Assembly (NCBI RefSeq): GCF_000684975.1
Contig: NZ_BAXZ01000037.1
Location: 1 to 48,476, forward strand
Origin: Paraburkholderia acidipaludis NBRC 101816
Lineage (GTDB): Bacteria; Pseudomonadota; Gammaproteobacteria; Burkholderiales; Burkholderiaceae
Length of the DNA stretch: 48,476 nucleotides
Direction: 5' to 3'
The position numbers and the translations under genes were made by a program. The notes under the pieces were generated by a model that was given only the letters and a program-made list of their open reading frames with translations, had not been told where the DNA came from and searched no databases. The number at the start of each line of letters is the position of its first letter. Position 1 is the stretch's first letter. Shown piece after piece: positions 26,622-35,023 of this stretch.

Positions 26622-26665
26622 GCTTCGGAAGAGCGCCGTCCGAAGCGGACGCTCCATTACAATGG
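26622..26665 (+). promoter_or_regulatory. Candidate promoter and operators of the marR gene
   Basis: GCTTCGGA (26622-26629) and TCCGAAGC (26639-26646) form an 8-base inverted repeat. CCATT-AC-AATGG (26654-26665) is a second palindrome, covering a good -10 box TACAAT (26658-26663). A palindrome over the -10 box suits MarR autorepression. No convincing -35 is seen. Confidence 0.4.
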
Positions 26666-26715
26666 CCTTTTGAACGCCCTCTTCGCTACATCACCGCATC
26701 GAAAGGTCCACATCT

Positions 26716-27153
26716 ATGACGCGCCGCAAAACGACTGAAAAAGTGACGAGAGCGGATTTGCGGGAGCTTTCGGAATTCCGTTATCGACTGCGTCGATTCT
26801 TGCGCTATTCGGAAGAAATCGTCCATGCCGAAGGCGTCACGCCGCTGCAATACATGCTGATGCTGCATACGCGCGCCTTCCCCGACCGCGACTGGGCCAC
26901 GGTGGGCGAACTGGCGGAACGCCTGCAGGCGTCCTCGCACGGGACCGTCGCGCTCGTCACGCGCTGCGAGGTGGCCGGGCTCGTCAGCCGGGTGCCGGGT
27001 TTGCATGACCGGCGACAGGTCCAGGTGCACCTCACGCCCGAGGGCGAGCGGTGCCTCGCGAAACTGGCCGCGCTGCACAAGTCGGAGGTTCAGGCCTTCG
27101 GCTGGGCGTTTCGCGAGGAGCACGGCGACCGGGGACGGCAGGCCGCGGATTAA
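26716..27153 (+). CDS. MarR-family transcriptional regulator
   Basis: 145 residues with the winged-helix layout: WATVGELAERLQASSHGTVALVTRCEVAGLVSR as helix-turn-helix and LHDRRQVQVHLTPEGERCL as the wing, including the DRR wing tip. It is divergent from the ABC transporter operon, which it may control, and probably represses itself. The ligand is unknown. Its end is 27 bases from the end of the convergent Pal-like gene. Confidence 0.9.
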   Translation: MTRRKTTEKVTRADLRELSEFRYRLRRFLRYSEEIVHAEGVTPLQYMLMLHTRAFPDRDWATVGELAERLQASSHGTVALVTRCEVAGLVSRVPGLHDRRQVQVHLTPEGERCLAKLAALHKSEVQAFGWAFREEHGDRGRQAAD

Positions 27154-27180
27154 GCGCCTGCCGGTTCCCGAGGGCCCGCG

Positions 27181-27705
27181 TTACGGCTGCGGCTGATAAA
27201 CGAGGTCGGCGCGCCGGTTCTGCGCCCACGATGCTTCGTCGTGCCCGAGGGCGACGGGCTTTTCCTTCCCCAGGCTGACCGCTTCGATCTGCGAGTCGGG
27301 CACGCCGAGCGTTTCGAGTTCGTGCAGCACGGCTTGCGAGCGGCGCTCGCCGAGCGCGAGGTTGTACTCGTCCGAACCGCGCTCGTCGGTGTTGCCCTGG
27401 ATGAGCACGTGCTGGCCCGGATGGTGCCGCAGGTAGTCGGCGTGGGCGCGCAGCAGCGACTGGTAATCGCTCTTCACCGTATAGCTGTCGAAATCGAAAT
27501 AGATGTTGCGCTTCGCGAGCGGGCTGTTGGGATTGTTGAGCTCGTCGACGGCGGGCGTGGTCGGCTCGCCGACCGGTTGCGAGGCCGCCGTGTTCGCCGC
27601 CGTGTTCGTGTTCGCCGTGCCGGTGGCGGGGGGCGCCGATGCCGAGTGGCATCCGGCAAGGAGCGCTGCCAGCAGCAGGGCGGCGCAGGATCGATGCAGG
27701 TTCAT
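27181..27705 (-). CDS. Pal-like OmpA-domain lipoprotein
   Basis: 174 residues from the ATG at 27705. The signal peptide ends in the lipobox LAGC with Cys19. A flexible linker (NTNTAANTAAS) precedes the OmpA/Pal peptidoglycan-binding domain: IYFDFDSYTVKSDYQSLL, IQGNTDERGSDEYNLALGERRSQAV and the C-terminal NRRADLVY. Pal anchors the outer membrane to peptidoglycan. No tol genes are nearby, so this is likely a paralogue of the Tol-Pal system member, not the housekeeping copy (inference). Confidence 0.88.
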   Translation of the reverse strand: MNLHRSCAALLLAALLAGCHSASAPPATGTANTNTAANTAASQPVGEPTTPAVDELNNPNSPLAKRNIYFDFDSYTVKSDYQSLLRAHADYLRHHPGQHVLIQGNTDERGSDEYNLALGERRSQAVLHELETLGVPDSQIEAVSLGKEKPVALGHDEASWAQNRRADLVYQPQP

Positions 27706-28126
27706 GACGGTTCCCGGGAAAGAGGCTGAGCGCGGGCACTCCAGTCGCACGATGCAGTCTAGCGAGCAATGCCGCACGATGCCTCGGTAATTTCCCGCGC
27801 CGTTAAAGTCCGCGAATTTAAGTTTCATTTAAGCCTGCCCGCATAAATTGGCCGACATGTCATGTCGTGATCGTTCTTTGCAACGGGCTTTCGTTCGCAG
27901 CGGGAGGCGATTGCGTGTGACCGTTGTGCCTCAGCTATGACGGACAGAACGTCCGGTTGCCGTTGACAGCGACGGCGGCAACTTTCCCTCACCCAGCGTT
28001 ACTGCTGGGTTTTTTTTCGGGTGTTCGATATGCGTGTCTGCGCGCGCCGTTCGCCGAAGTGCTGCACGCCATGCGGATAGCGCGCTTTCTCGTCGGGAAG
28101 CCGGGGTCGAGGTCTACGGGGTTGAG
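27706..28126. other. Gene-free stretch, possible small RNA locus
   Basis: 421 bases without a convincing gene; short frames here lack ribosome-binding sites or coding character. It must hold the minus-strand promoter of the Pal-like gene at its left end. On the plus strand it contains a small hairpin (CGGAC-AGAAC-GTCCG, near 27940) and ends its first 310 bases in a strong intrinsic terminator with no gene in front of it. That pattern suggests an untranslated transcript. Confidence 0.4.
27991..28017 (+). terminator. Strong intrinsic terminator without an upstream gene
   Basis: ACCCAGC (27991-27997) pairs with GCTGGGT (28004-28010) around a six-base loop, followed by an uninterrupted run of T to 28017. 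The nearest gene upstream is on the other strand, so the terminated plus-strand transcript would be an orphan RNA. Confidence 0.85.
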
Positions 28127-28777
28127 ATGAGTCTTGCAGACAAGATGGAACGGCGCCTGCTGGGCACGGCGCGCATTCTGTGTATCGTCGCGCTGGTCGC
28201 CGCAGTGATGGGCATGATAGCGGTCATGTTCGCGCTTGCGGCGCCTGCGGGGACCGGCGTGATCGCCGACCCGCCCGTCGCGGCCAGCGACGTGCTGGGC
28301 GCGATCCCGGGCTCGGAGGCGGCCAACGACGCGCTGTCGAATGGCGCGGCGCCCGCGCTCGATGTGGCGGGCGCTGCCGGACTCGTGGTGCCGGCGGCGC
28401 TTCGCGCGGTGCTGAATCAGGACACCGCAAGCCGGACCGTGCTCGACGGCTGGCTGGGAAGCGTGCCGCCCTCGGACCGGCAGCCGTTTCTGGACGAGCT
28501 ATCCGACGTGATCGTGCGCGCCAACCAGCACGCGGCGGCGTGGGAATGGGACGATCGGGAGCGCTATGTGGCGGCTGCGATGAGCCAGTACGCTCATATG
28601 AAGATCGAGCGTGTCACGCTGGCCGCCAACACCATCGAGGTCGAGAACGAGAGAAGCGGGCAATTCAGGTCGTCGCTCGGCACACTGCTGGCGCTTGCGG
28701 GCTTTCTCACGGTGCTGATCCTTCTGATGGCGATCGAGCGTAACACGCGGGGTTGGCGCGAGCAGAAGCCGGGCTGA
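28127..28777 (+). CDS. Unknown inner-membrane protein
   Basis: 216 residues from the ATG at 28127 (MSLADKMERRLLG); the frame upstream is not convincing. One hydrophobic helix at about 16-41 (ILCIVALVAAVMGMIAVMFALAA) and a second at about 180-200 (LLALAGFLTVLILLMAI) bracket an Ala/Asp-rich domain of about 135 residues, which would be periplasmic if the N-terminus is inside. I recognise no domain. Codon use looks like its neighbours. It stands alone, after a terminator and 260 bases before the Liv-type operon. Confidence 0.75.
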   Translation: MSLADKMERRLLGTARILCIVALVAAVMGMIAVMFALAAPAGTGVIADPPVAASDVLGAIPGSEAANDALSNGAAPALDVAGAAGLVVPAALRAVLNQDTASRTVLDGWLGSVPPSDRQPFLDELSDVIVRANQHAAAWEWDDRERYVAAAMSQYAHMKIERVTLAANTIEVENERSGQFRSSLGTLLALAGFLTVLILLMAIERNTRGWREQKPG

Positions 28778-28928
28778 GGCATCGAACTCACCGAAATTAT
28801 GCGGTTCTCCTATTGGTAAAAACCACAAGTCTTTTGCAGTGAGAGGAAAGTTGCGTCGGCATCGTTTGCCTTCGCGTGGCAACGCGTTTCCTCTGCGCCT
28901 GGCGTTGCGTTTCGCGATTTCGAGAACG

Positions 28929-28995
28929 TTGACGACAATGCATTCGTCGCCCATATTGTTGCGATTGCGCGAACGCGCCGGCTTCGCGGCGCGTT
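28929..28995 (+). promoter_or_regulatory. Candidate promoter and leader hairpin of the Liv-type operon
   Basis: TTGACG (28929-28934) and CATATT (28952-28957) are separated by 17 bases, predicting a start near 28964. Immediately downstream AACGCGCCG (28972-28980) and CGGCGCGTT (28987-28995) form a perfect 9-base hairpin with loop GCTTCG. With no U-tract it is not a terminator; it could stabilise the mRNA or be a regulator site. Confidence 0.45.
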
Positions 28996-29036
28996 GAATG
29001 CACAGAACGACAACAAACTCGACCCAGGAGACACAG

Positions 29037-30224
29037 ATGCACGGCAGGCAACTGGCGGTATGCGCGCTGTTTGCGGCGGCGGGATTGGCGGCAGGCAGCG
29101 CGGGCGCCGCAACGGACATCACGATCGCACACGTCTACGACGACAGCGGGCCGCTCTCGGTATACGGCAAGCAGACCGACACGGGGCTCATGCTGGGTAT
29201 CGAGTATGAGACGCAGGGCACGATGAGCGTGAACGGTCACAAGCTCGTCGTGATTCGCAAGGATACCCAGGGAAAGCCCGATATCGCTCGCGCGCAGCTC
29301 GAGGCGGCATACAGCGACGACCACGCCGACATCGCCGTCGGTGCGACCGGCTCCGGCGAGGCGCTGGCGATGGAGCCGATTGCCCAGCAGTACCAGAAGG
29401 TCCTGCTCGTCGACTCGGCCGTGGCCGATTCGGTCACCGGCAAGAACTGGAACCGCTATGTGTTCCGCTCGGCCCGCAATTCCTCGCAGGACGCGATTGC
29501 GAATGCACGGGCGCTCGACCAGCCGGGCGTGGAAATCGCAACGCTGGCCCAGGACTATGCGTTCGGGCGTGACGGCATCAAGGCGTTCAAGGGCGCGCTG
29601 AAGAACGCCAAGGTGGTGCACGAAGAGTACCTGCCGCTGAATACGACCGACTTCACGGCCGCGGCCCAGCACCTGTTCGATGCGCTGAGGGGGCAGCCTG
29701 GCCGCAAGATCATCTTCATTCTGTGGGCCGGGCAGGGCAATCCGTTCAAGATTGCCGATCTCGATCCGCAGCGCTACGGCATCCAGATCGCGACGGGCGG
29801 CAATATCCTGCCGGCGCTCGCGGCGTACAAGCGCTTCCCGGGCATGGAAGGCGCAACGTATTACTACTACGGCATCCCGAAGAACAAGGCCAACGACTGG
29901 CTGGTCTCCACCTATCAGACGCGCTACAAGGAGCCGCCCGACTTCTTTACCGTCTGCGGCGTGGCGGCCGGCATCGCGCTCGTCGACGCCCTGAAGAAAA
30001 CCGGCGGCGACCCGAATGCCGACAGGCTGATCGGCGCCATGGAAGGCATGTCGTTCGAGACGCCGAAGGGGACGATGACGTTCCGCAAGCAGGACCACCA
30101 GGCCATGCAGTCCATGTATCACTTCAAGATCGCCGTCGATCCGAAGCTGACGTGGGCCGTGCCGGAGCTCGTCAACGAGATCAAGGCCGACGACATGGAC
30201 GTGCCCATCGAGAACCATCAGTGA
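29037..30224 (+). CDS. livK: Branched-chain amino acid-type ABC substrate-binding protein
   Basis: 395 residues, ATG at 29037 with AGGAG. Signal peptide about 1-24 (CALFAAAGLAAGSAGA). The mature part is a LivK/AmiC-type two-lobe fold (Peripla_BP_6): ITIAHVYDDSGPLSVYGKQTDTGLMLGIEY, VGATGSGEALAMEPIAQQY, FRSARNSSQDA and LAQDYAFGRDGIKAF. It captures the substrate in the periplasm. Ligands of this family range from Leu/Ile/Val to urea, amides and aromatic acids, so the symbol marks family only. First gene of a five-gene operon. Confidence 0.88.
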   Translation: MHGRQLAVCALFAAAGLAAGSAGAATDITIAHVYDDSGPLSVYGKQTDTGLMLGIEYETQGTMSVNGHKLVVIRKDTQGKPDIARAQLEAAYSDDHADIAVGATGSGEALAMEPIAQQYQKVLLVDSAVADSVTGKNWNRYVFRSARNSSQDAIANARALDQPGVEIATLAQDYAFGRDGIKAFKGALKNAKVVHEEYLPLNTTDFTAAAQHLFDALRGQPGRKIIFILWAGQGNPFKIADLDPQRYGIQIATGGNILPALAAYKRFPGMEGATYYYYGIPKNKANDWLVSTYQTRYKEPPDFFTVCGVAAGIALVDALKKTGGDPNADRLIGAMEGMSFETPKGTMTFRKQDHQAMQSMYHFKIAVDPKLTWAVPELVNEIKADDMDVPIENHQ

Positions 30225-30994
30225 GCTCGCCTGGGGGGACGCCCGGCAGTACGCTCGAAACGCGCGAGCTGACGATCCGCTTTGGCGGCCATGTGGCCGT
30301 TAATGCGGTGTCCTGCATGTTCAGGGCGGGCGAGCTGACGTGCATCGTCGGCCCCAATGGGGCCGGCAAGACGACCTTCTTCAACCTGATCTCGGGGCAA
30401 CTGGAGCCGAGCGCGGGGCAGGTGCTGCTCGACGGTCACGACGTCACGCATCTCTCGGTGCCGGCGAAGACGCGACGCGGCATCGGCCGGGCCTTCCAGC
30501 TCACCAACCTGTTTCCGCGGCTCTCGGTGTTCGAGAACGTGCGGCTTGCCGTGCAGGCGCGCCGGCACACGGCGTTCGATCTGCTCTCGGTGTGGAGTGC
30601 GCATCGCGCGCTGCGCGAGCAGGCCGAAGCCTGCCTCGAACGCGTGGCGCTGGCGGAAAAGCGGCATCTCCCGGCGGCTTCGCTGCCGCATGGCGATCAG
30701 CGCAAGCTGGAGGTGGCGATGATGCTCGCACTCGAACCCGGCATCTTCATGTTCGACGAACCCACGGCCGGCATGAGCGTCGACGAGGTGCCGGTGATCC
30801 TCGACCTGATTCACGAGATCAAGCGTGACAGCAGCAAGATCGTGCTGCTCGTCGAGCACAAGATGGACGTGGTGCGCTCGCTGGCCGACCGCATCATCGT
30901 GCTGCACAACGGCACGCTCGTGGCCGACGGCGATCCGGCCGAGGCGATGGCCTCGCCGGTCGTGCAGCAGGCCTATCTGGGCGTCGCGTCCTGA
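30221..30994 (+). CDS. livG: Liv-type ABC transporter ATPase LivG
   Basis: 257 residues beginning at a GTG that overlaps the binding-protein stop (GTGA). Walker A GPNGAGKTT, signature LPHGDQRKLEVAMML (atypical, in place of LSYGxQ), Walker B IFMFDEPTAGM and switch His in LVEHKMDVV. The typical LivG loop GRAFQLTNLFPRLSVFENV is present. It powers import with LivF. Confidence 0.9.
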   Translation: MSSPGGTPGSTLETRELTIRFGGHVAVNAVSCMFRAGELTCIVGPNGAGKTTFFNLISGQLEPSAGQVLLDGHDVTHLSVPAKTRRGIGRAFQLTNLFPRLSVFENVRLAVQARRHTAFDLLSVWSAHRALREQAEACLERVALAEKRHLPAASLPHGDQRKLEVAMMLALEPGIFMFDEPTAGMSVDEVPVILDLIHEIKRDSSKIVLLVEHKMDVVRSLADRIIVLHNGTLVADGDPAEAMASPVVQQAYLGVAS

Positions 30995-31008
30995 CCTGAA
31001 GGCCTGCC

Positions 31009-31737
31009 ATGACCGAGAACCCCATCCTGCGGCTGCATGACGTCGAGACCCACATCGGCCCCTACCACATCCTGCACGGCGTGAGCTTCGAGGTGCCGCG
31101 CGGCGGCGTGACGATGCTGCTGGGCCGCAACGGCGCCGGCAAGACCACGACGCTGCGCACCATCATGGGCATGTGGCGGGCGAGCGCGGGCACCCTCGAA
31201 TTCGACGGCGTGCCGATCGCGAAACAGCGCACGGCGGATATCGCGCGCGCCGGCATTGCCTACGTGCCCGAAAACATGGGCGTGTTCGCAGACCTCACCG
31301 TTGCCGAGAACATGAGGCTCGCCGCGCGCAGCGGTGATCCGGACACCGAACGGCTCGACTGGGTGTTCCGCATGTTCCCGGCGCTCAAGACGTTCTGGCG
31401 CCAGCGCGCGGGCGTGCTGTCGGGCGGCCAGAAGCAGATGCTTTCGGTGGCGCGGGCGATCATCGAGCCGCGCGAGCTGCTGATCATCGACGAGCCGACC
31501 AAGGGTCTCGCGCCCGCGATCATCCAGAACATGATCGAGGTGTTCCTCGAGCTGCGGCAGACCGCGATCTCGATCCTGCTGGTCGAACAGAATTTTCATA
31601 TGGCGCGTTCGGTGGGCGACACGGTCGCGGTCATGGACGACGGGCGCGTCGTCCATCGCGGAACGATGGCCGGCCTGGCCGCGGACGAAGCGCTGCAGCA
31701 ACGTCTGCTGGGGCTGTCGCTCGCGGCGCACCAGTGA
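31009..31737 (+). CDS. livF: Liv-type ABC transporter ATPase LivF
   Basis: 242 residues. Walker A GRNGAGKTT, signature LSGGQKQMLSVARAI, Walker B LLIIDEPTKGLAPAII, and YVPENMGVFADLTVAENM as in LivF proteins. It lies 14 bases after livG, has a ribosome-binding site (GAAGG), and forms the ATPase heterodimer with it. Confidence 0.92.
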   Translation: MTENPILRLHDVETHIGPYHILHGVSFEVPRGGVTMLLGRNGAGKTTTLRTIMGMWRASAGTLEFDGVPIAKQRTADIARAGIAYVPENMGVFADLTVAENMRLAARSGDPDTERLDWVFRMFPALKTFWRQRAGVLSGGQKQMLSVARAIIEPRELLIIDEPTKGLAPAIIQNMIEVFLELRQTAISILLVEQNFHMARSVGDTVAVMDDGRVVHRGTMAGLAADEALQQRLLGLSLAAHQ

Positions 31738-31783
31738 TCCGCAACGATTTGCGGCGGCTCGGATAAAGAGGAGACCCAAACAC

Positions 31784-32821
31784 GTGGGCACCGTTACCCC
31801 GAAGTCTCAGGCAGGCAACGCGGCCGCGCCTGCTGCCTTGCCTCGAGCGCGGCCCGACTGGACACCGCTTGCGCTGGTGCCGCTCGTGATCGTGCTCGCG
31901 TACCCGCTCGTCGGCAGCGGCTCGACCTGGTTCACGCTGAGCGTGGCGGGACTGGCGATGGGCATGATCATCTTCGTCGTCGCCTCGGGCCTCACGCTCG
32001 TGTTCGGCCTCATGGACGTCCTCAACTTCGGCCATGGGGCTTTCGTGGCGCTCGGCGCCTATGTTGGCGCATCGGTCATGCTGCCGCTGGCCGCGTGGAG
32101 CACCGCGGACAGCATTGGCCTGAATCTCGGCGTGCTCGGTCTTGCGGCCCTCGCGGCGATGGCGGCAGGGGCCGCTATCGGCTTCGTGTTCGAGCGCCTG
32201 GCGGTGCGGCCGGTCTACGGCCAGCACCTCAAGCAGATTCTTGTCACGATGGGCGGCATGATCGTTGCGCAGGAAGCGATCAAGGTGATCTGGGGCGGAC
32301 AGGACATTGCACTCGCAGTGCCGGCTCACCTCGAAGGCTCCGTTCTGCTGGGCGGCGCGGCGATCGAAAAGTACCGTCTGCTTGCCATGGCGCTGGGGCT
32401 GGCGGTATTCGTGGCGATGCTGCTCGTGCTGAGCCGCACGCGCATTGGCTTGCTGATCCGCGCGGGCGTGGAGAGCCGCGAAATGGTCGAAGCGCTCGGC
32501 TACCGGATCAATCGCGTGTTCATCGGCGTATTCGTGGTTGGCGCGGCGCTTGCCGGACTCGGCGGCGCGCTCTGGGGGCTTTACCAGCAGAATGTTTCGG
32601 TCACGATCGGCGCCCAGCTCAATGTGCTGATCTTCATGGTCGTCATCATCGGCGGGCTCGGCTCGACCACCGGCTGCTTCATCGGCGCCTTGCTGATCGG
32701 GCTGATGGAAAACTACACGAGCTTCCTCTTCCCCCAGGTGGCGATGTTCTCCGATATTGCCCTGATGATGCTGATCCTGCTCTGGCGCCCGCAGGGGCTT
32801 TACCCTGTGGCCCGGCGCTGA
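31784..32821 (+). CDS. livH: Liv-type ABC transporter permease LivH
   Basis: 345 residues from a GTG at 31784, with GAGGAG about 10 bases upstream. About eight helices. Family blocks are GLTLVFGLMDVLNFGHGAFVALGAYVG, GLLIRAGVESREMVEALGYRINRVF and VVIIGGLGSTTGCFIGALLIGLMEN. The N-terminal 35 residues are polar and longer than usual. Channel subunit with LivM. Confidence 0.92.
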   Translation: MGTVTPKSQAGNAAAPAALPRARPDWTPLALVPLVIVLAYPLVGSGSTWFTLSVAGLAMGMIIFVVASGLTLVFGLMDVLNFGHGAFVALGAYVGASVMLPLAAWSTADSIGLNLGVLGLAALAAMAAGAAIGFVFERLAVRPVYGQHLKQILVTMGGMIVAQEAIKVIWGGQDIALAVPAHLEGSVLLGGAAIEKYRLLAMALGLAVFVAMLLVLSRTRIGLLIRAGVESREMVEALGYRINRVFIGVFVVGAALAGLGGALWGLYQQNVSVTIGAQLNVLIFMVVIIGGLGSTTGCFIGALLIGLMENYTSFLFPQVAMFSDIALMMLILLWRPQGLYPVARR

Positions 32822-32839
32822 ATGCGGAGCGTAACGTTC

Positions 32840-33913
32840 ATGAACCGACTGCTTTCCGCCGACCTGCCTGGCAGCCGCACGCTATCCGGCCTCGTGGCGG
32901 CGCTGCTGTTTGCGCTGGCCTTCGCGCCGTTTCTGTTCTCGGGCGCGCGCGCCGTCGATACGGCGGCGAAGATCTGCATCTTCGTCGTGCTGGCGGCGAG
33001 CTACGATCTGTTGCTCGGCTACACCGGCATTGTTTCGTTCGCCCATACGATGTTCTTCGGCATCGGCAGCTATGGCGTGGCGATTGCGATGTCGCGTTTC
33101 GAGCCCGGTTGGGCGTCGCTCCTCCTCGGCACCTGTGCCGCGCTTGCCGTTTCTCTGGTGCTGGCTGTGCTGATCGCAGTGTTTTCGCTGCGGGTGCGTG
33201 CGATCTTCTTCGCGATGATCACGCTTGCGGTGGCCACGGCATTTGGCGGTCTCGTCTCGCGCCTGTCCGACTGGACCGGCGGAGAGGATGGTCTGACCTT
33301 CAGCGTGCCGAGGTGGCTCAGTCCGGCCTTTTCATTCGGCGAGAGGCGCTGGTTCGGCGTGCATCCCGATGGACGGCTGCTGGCGTATTACTTCGTGTTC
33401 GCCATCGCGCTGGTGCTGTTCCTCGTGTTGCTGCGCGTCGTCAATTCGCCGTTCGGGCGCGTTTTGCAGGCGATACGCGAGAACGCGTTCCGTGCCGAAG
33501 CGATCGGCTACCGCACCTTCGTCTATCGCGCCGTCGCCACTGTGCTCTCGGCCCTGTTCGCCACGCTGGCCGGTGCCCTGATGGCGCTCTGGCTAGGCTA
33601 CAACGGTCCCGATACGTCGCTGTCGCTCAACGTCATGATCAATATCCTGCTCATGGTGGTGATAGGCGGCATGGGCACGCTGTATGGCGCGGCAGTCGGC
33701 GCAGCGCTGTTCGTCGTCACGCAGACCTATCTGCAAGACCTGATGCGCTTTGCGAGCCATGCCGTATTGGCCGTTCCGGTCCTGTCACGCCTCTTCGATC
33801 CGGAGCGCTGGCTGTTGTGGCTCGGACTGTTGTTCATTCTGTGTGTCTATTACTTTCCGCAAGGCATCGTCGGGCGCTTGCGCGAGACCCGTCGCCAGCC
33901 GCACGGTACGTAG
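32840..33913 (+). CDS. livM: Liv-type ABC transporter permease LivM
   Basis: 357 residues from the ATG at 32840, which has GGAG at 32826-32829. An in-frame ATG at 32822 lacks a site. About ten helices with family blocks DLLLGYTGIVSFAHTMFFGIGSYG, GRVLQAIRENAFRAEAIGYRTFVYR and MVVIGGMGTLYGAAVGAALF. Last gene of the operon; no clear terminator follows. Confidence 0.92.
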   Translation: MNRLLSADLPGSRTLSGLVAALLFALAFAPFLFSGARAVDTAAKICIFVVLAASYDLLLGYTGIVSFAHTMFFGIGSYGVAIAMSRFEPGWASLLLGTCAALAVSLVLAVLIAVFSLRVRAIFFAMITLAVATAFGGLVSRLSDWTGGEDGLTFSVPRWLSPAFSFGERRWFGVHPDGRLLAYYFVFAIALVLFLVLLRVVNSPFGRVLQAIRENAFRAEAIGYRTFVYRAVATVLSALFATLAGALMALWLGYNGPDTSLSLNVMINILLMVVIGGMGTLYGAAVGAALFVVTQTYLQDLMRFASHAVLAVPVLSRLFDPERWLLWLGLLFILCVYYFPQGIVGRLRETRRQPHGT

Positions 33914-34040
33914 TCCGTAGCATATCGACGATCCGCTCCCGACTCGTCGAACGCGCGAGGCAATTGGAACTGCTCCGCCGGACGCCTGGATATCATGCAA
34001 AGGCGGGGTGGGGCAGCCTCGGGGGCGCTCCGCCACTGCA

Positions 34041-34049
34041 TGCTATAGT
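34041..34049 (+). promoter_or_regulatory. Extended -10 promoter of the CxxC protein gene
   Basis: TG-C-TATAGT is a near-consensus extended -10 element; the start would fall near 34056, about 19 bases before the ATG. No -35 is needed for this class. Confidence 0.55.
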
Positions 34050-34074
34050 GCGTGGACCCTCCACCGCCAGATCA

Positions 34075-34416
34075 ATGCCCATGACCTGCGACGCGTGCAC
34101 CGGAATGCAGGAGAGTCCCGATCCGACCGGCCATGACGGGCTGGTCGAAGCGCGCAACCCGGTGCGCATGCGCCGGCTTGGACGGCCCGCCGTCATGGTG
34201 CGGCATTACCGGTGCGGCCACTGCGGTACCCGTTGGCTATCTGAAAGCGACCCGCTCGGTCCCGGCAAGGTGGAGTGGGTTTGTCTGCATCACTCCTCGA
34301 ACGTTCTCTTTCCGGTGTCGGCTCTGAACCCGGGGGCGGCCCATGCGTCGAAGCAGGGCGCTGCCGGGGGTGCCTCGGCGACGTCGAACACGCCGCCGCG
34401 GCATAAATTCAGTTAG
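34075..34416 (+). CDS. Small CxxC (zinc-ribbon-like) protein, unknown function
   Basis: 113 residues from the ATG at 34075 or, two codons later, 34081. Two CxxC pairs, CDAC (near residue 5) and CGHC (near 49, in HYRCGHCGTRW), could bind one zinc ion, and a further Cys follows in EWVCLHHSS. The C-terminal 30 residues are low-complexity Ala/Gly/Ser. No ribosome-binding site is visible, but a good extended -10 box lies upstream. I do not recognise a named family. Confidence 0.65.
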   Translation: MPMTCDACTGMQESPDPTGHDGLVEARNPVRMRRLGRPAVMVRHYRCGHCGTRWLSESDPLGPGKVEWVCLHHSSNVLFPVSALNPGAAHASKQGAAGGASATSNTPPRHKFS

Positions 34417-35023
34417 CGGCTTGCTTCGCGATAGCCAATTCAACGCCAATTCAAGGCCACTTCGGGACCATTTCAGGGCCAGTTGCTGCGGCATCTGAGC
34501 ACCTTATTGTCCGGCCGGTGCTGCCTTCCTGAATTAAACATCATTGCGCTTGCGGCGCTTTCAGGCGCTTTTGTGCAAATCGCGCTAAAGAATTTATCCC
34601 GCGGATGGGATTTTGATAATCCGTGGCGCCGGCGCTTTTGTGGATTGTAATCGCTTTGATATTGTCTGATTAATTGACCGAGAAAATCTCTATTAAAACG
34701 GGAAGCGGCTTCGCGGAAGGGCTGCGGGGAGGGCGGATATCCGGCTGCACGCGCGGTGACGAGGGATCGGGATTGATGGACTATTTAATCTGGAGAATAA
34801 GACATTACCGGTCGCGGTAAGGGAATTAACAACATTTGACGCTTCGGGGGTATGTATTTGGCATTGTTTGTAGATGCGTAAAAATTATTGTCGATAGAAT
34901 CGCATCTCGAAATCATCAGAAACTTGCTGTCGACGGTTCGAGTATTCGTTCGCAATTTCGATTGCTTCTTCGTCGAAATTCGCGTTTTCCGATGAGCAGG
35001 GTCAACCCGACTTGGTTAGTAGT
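34417..35023. other. AT-richer non-coding region before the adhesin operon
   Basis: 607 bases without a supported gene and clearly AT-richer than the rest of the window from about 34520. Near 34550-34575 there is a GGCGCTTT direct repeat. AGATGCG (34872-34878) and CGCATCT (34901-34907) form an inverted repeat 120-150 bases before the adhesin start. The region must contain the operon promoter, but I see no -35/-10 pair good enough to name. AT-rich upstream DNA of this sort often binds H-NS-like silencers. Confidence 0.6.

Noticed and set aside
32095..34074. A long plus-strand frame through livH and livM that ends in the CxxC protein
   Set aside because: Only the last 114 codons (from 34075) have independent support; the rest is a shadow of the two permease genes.
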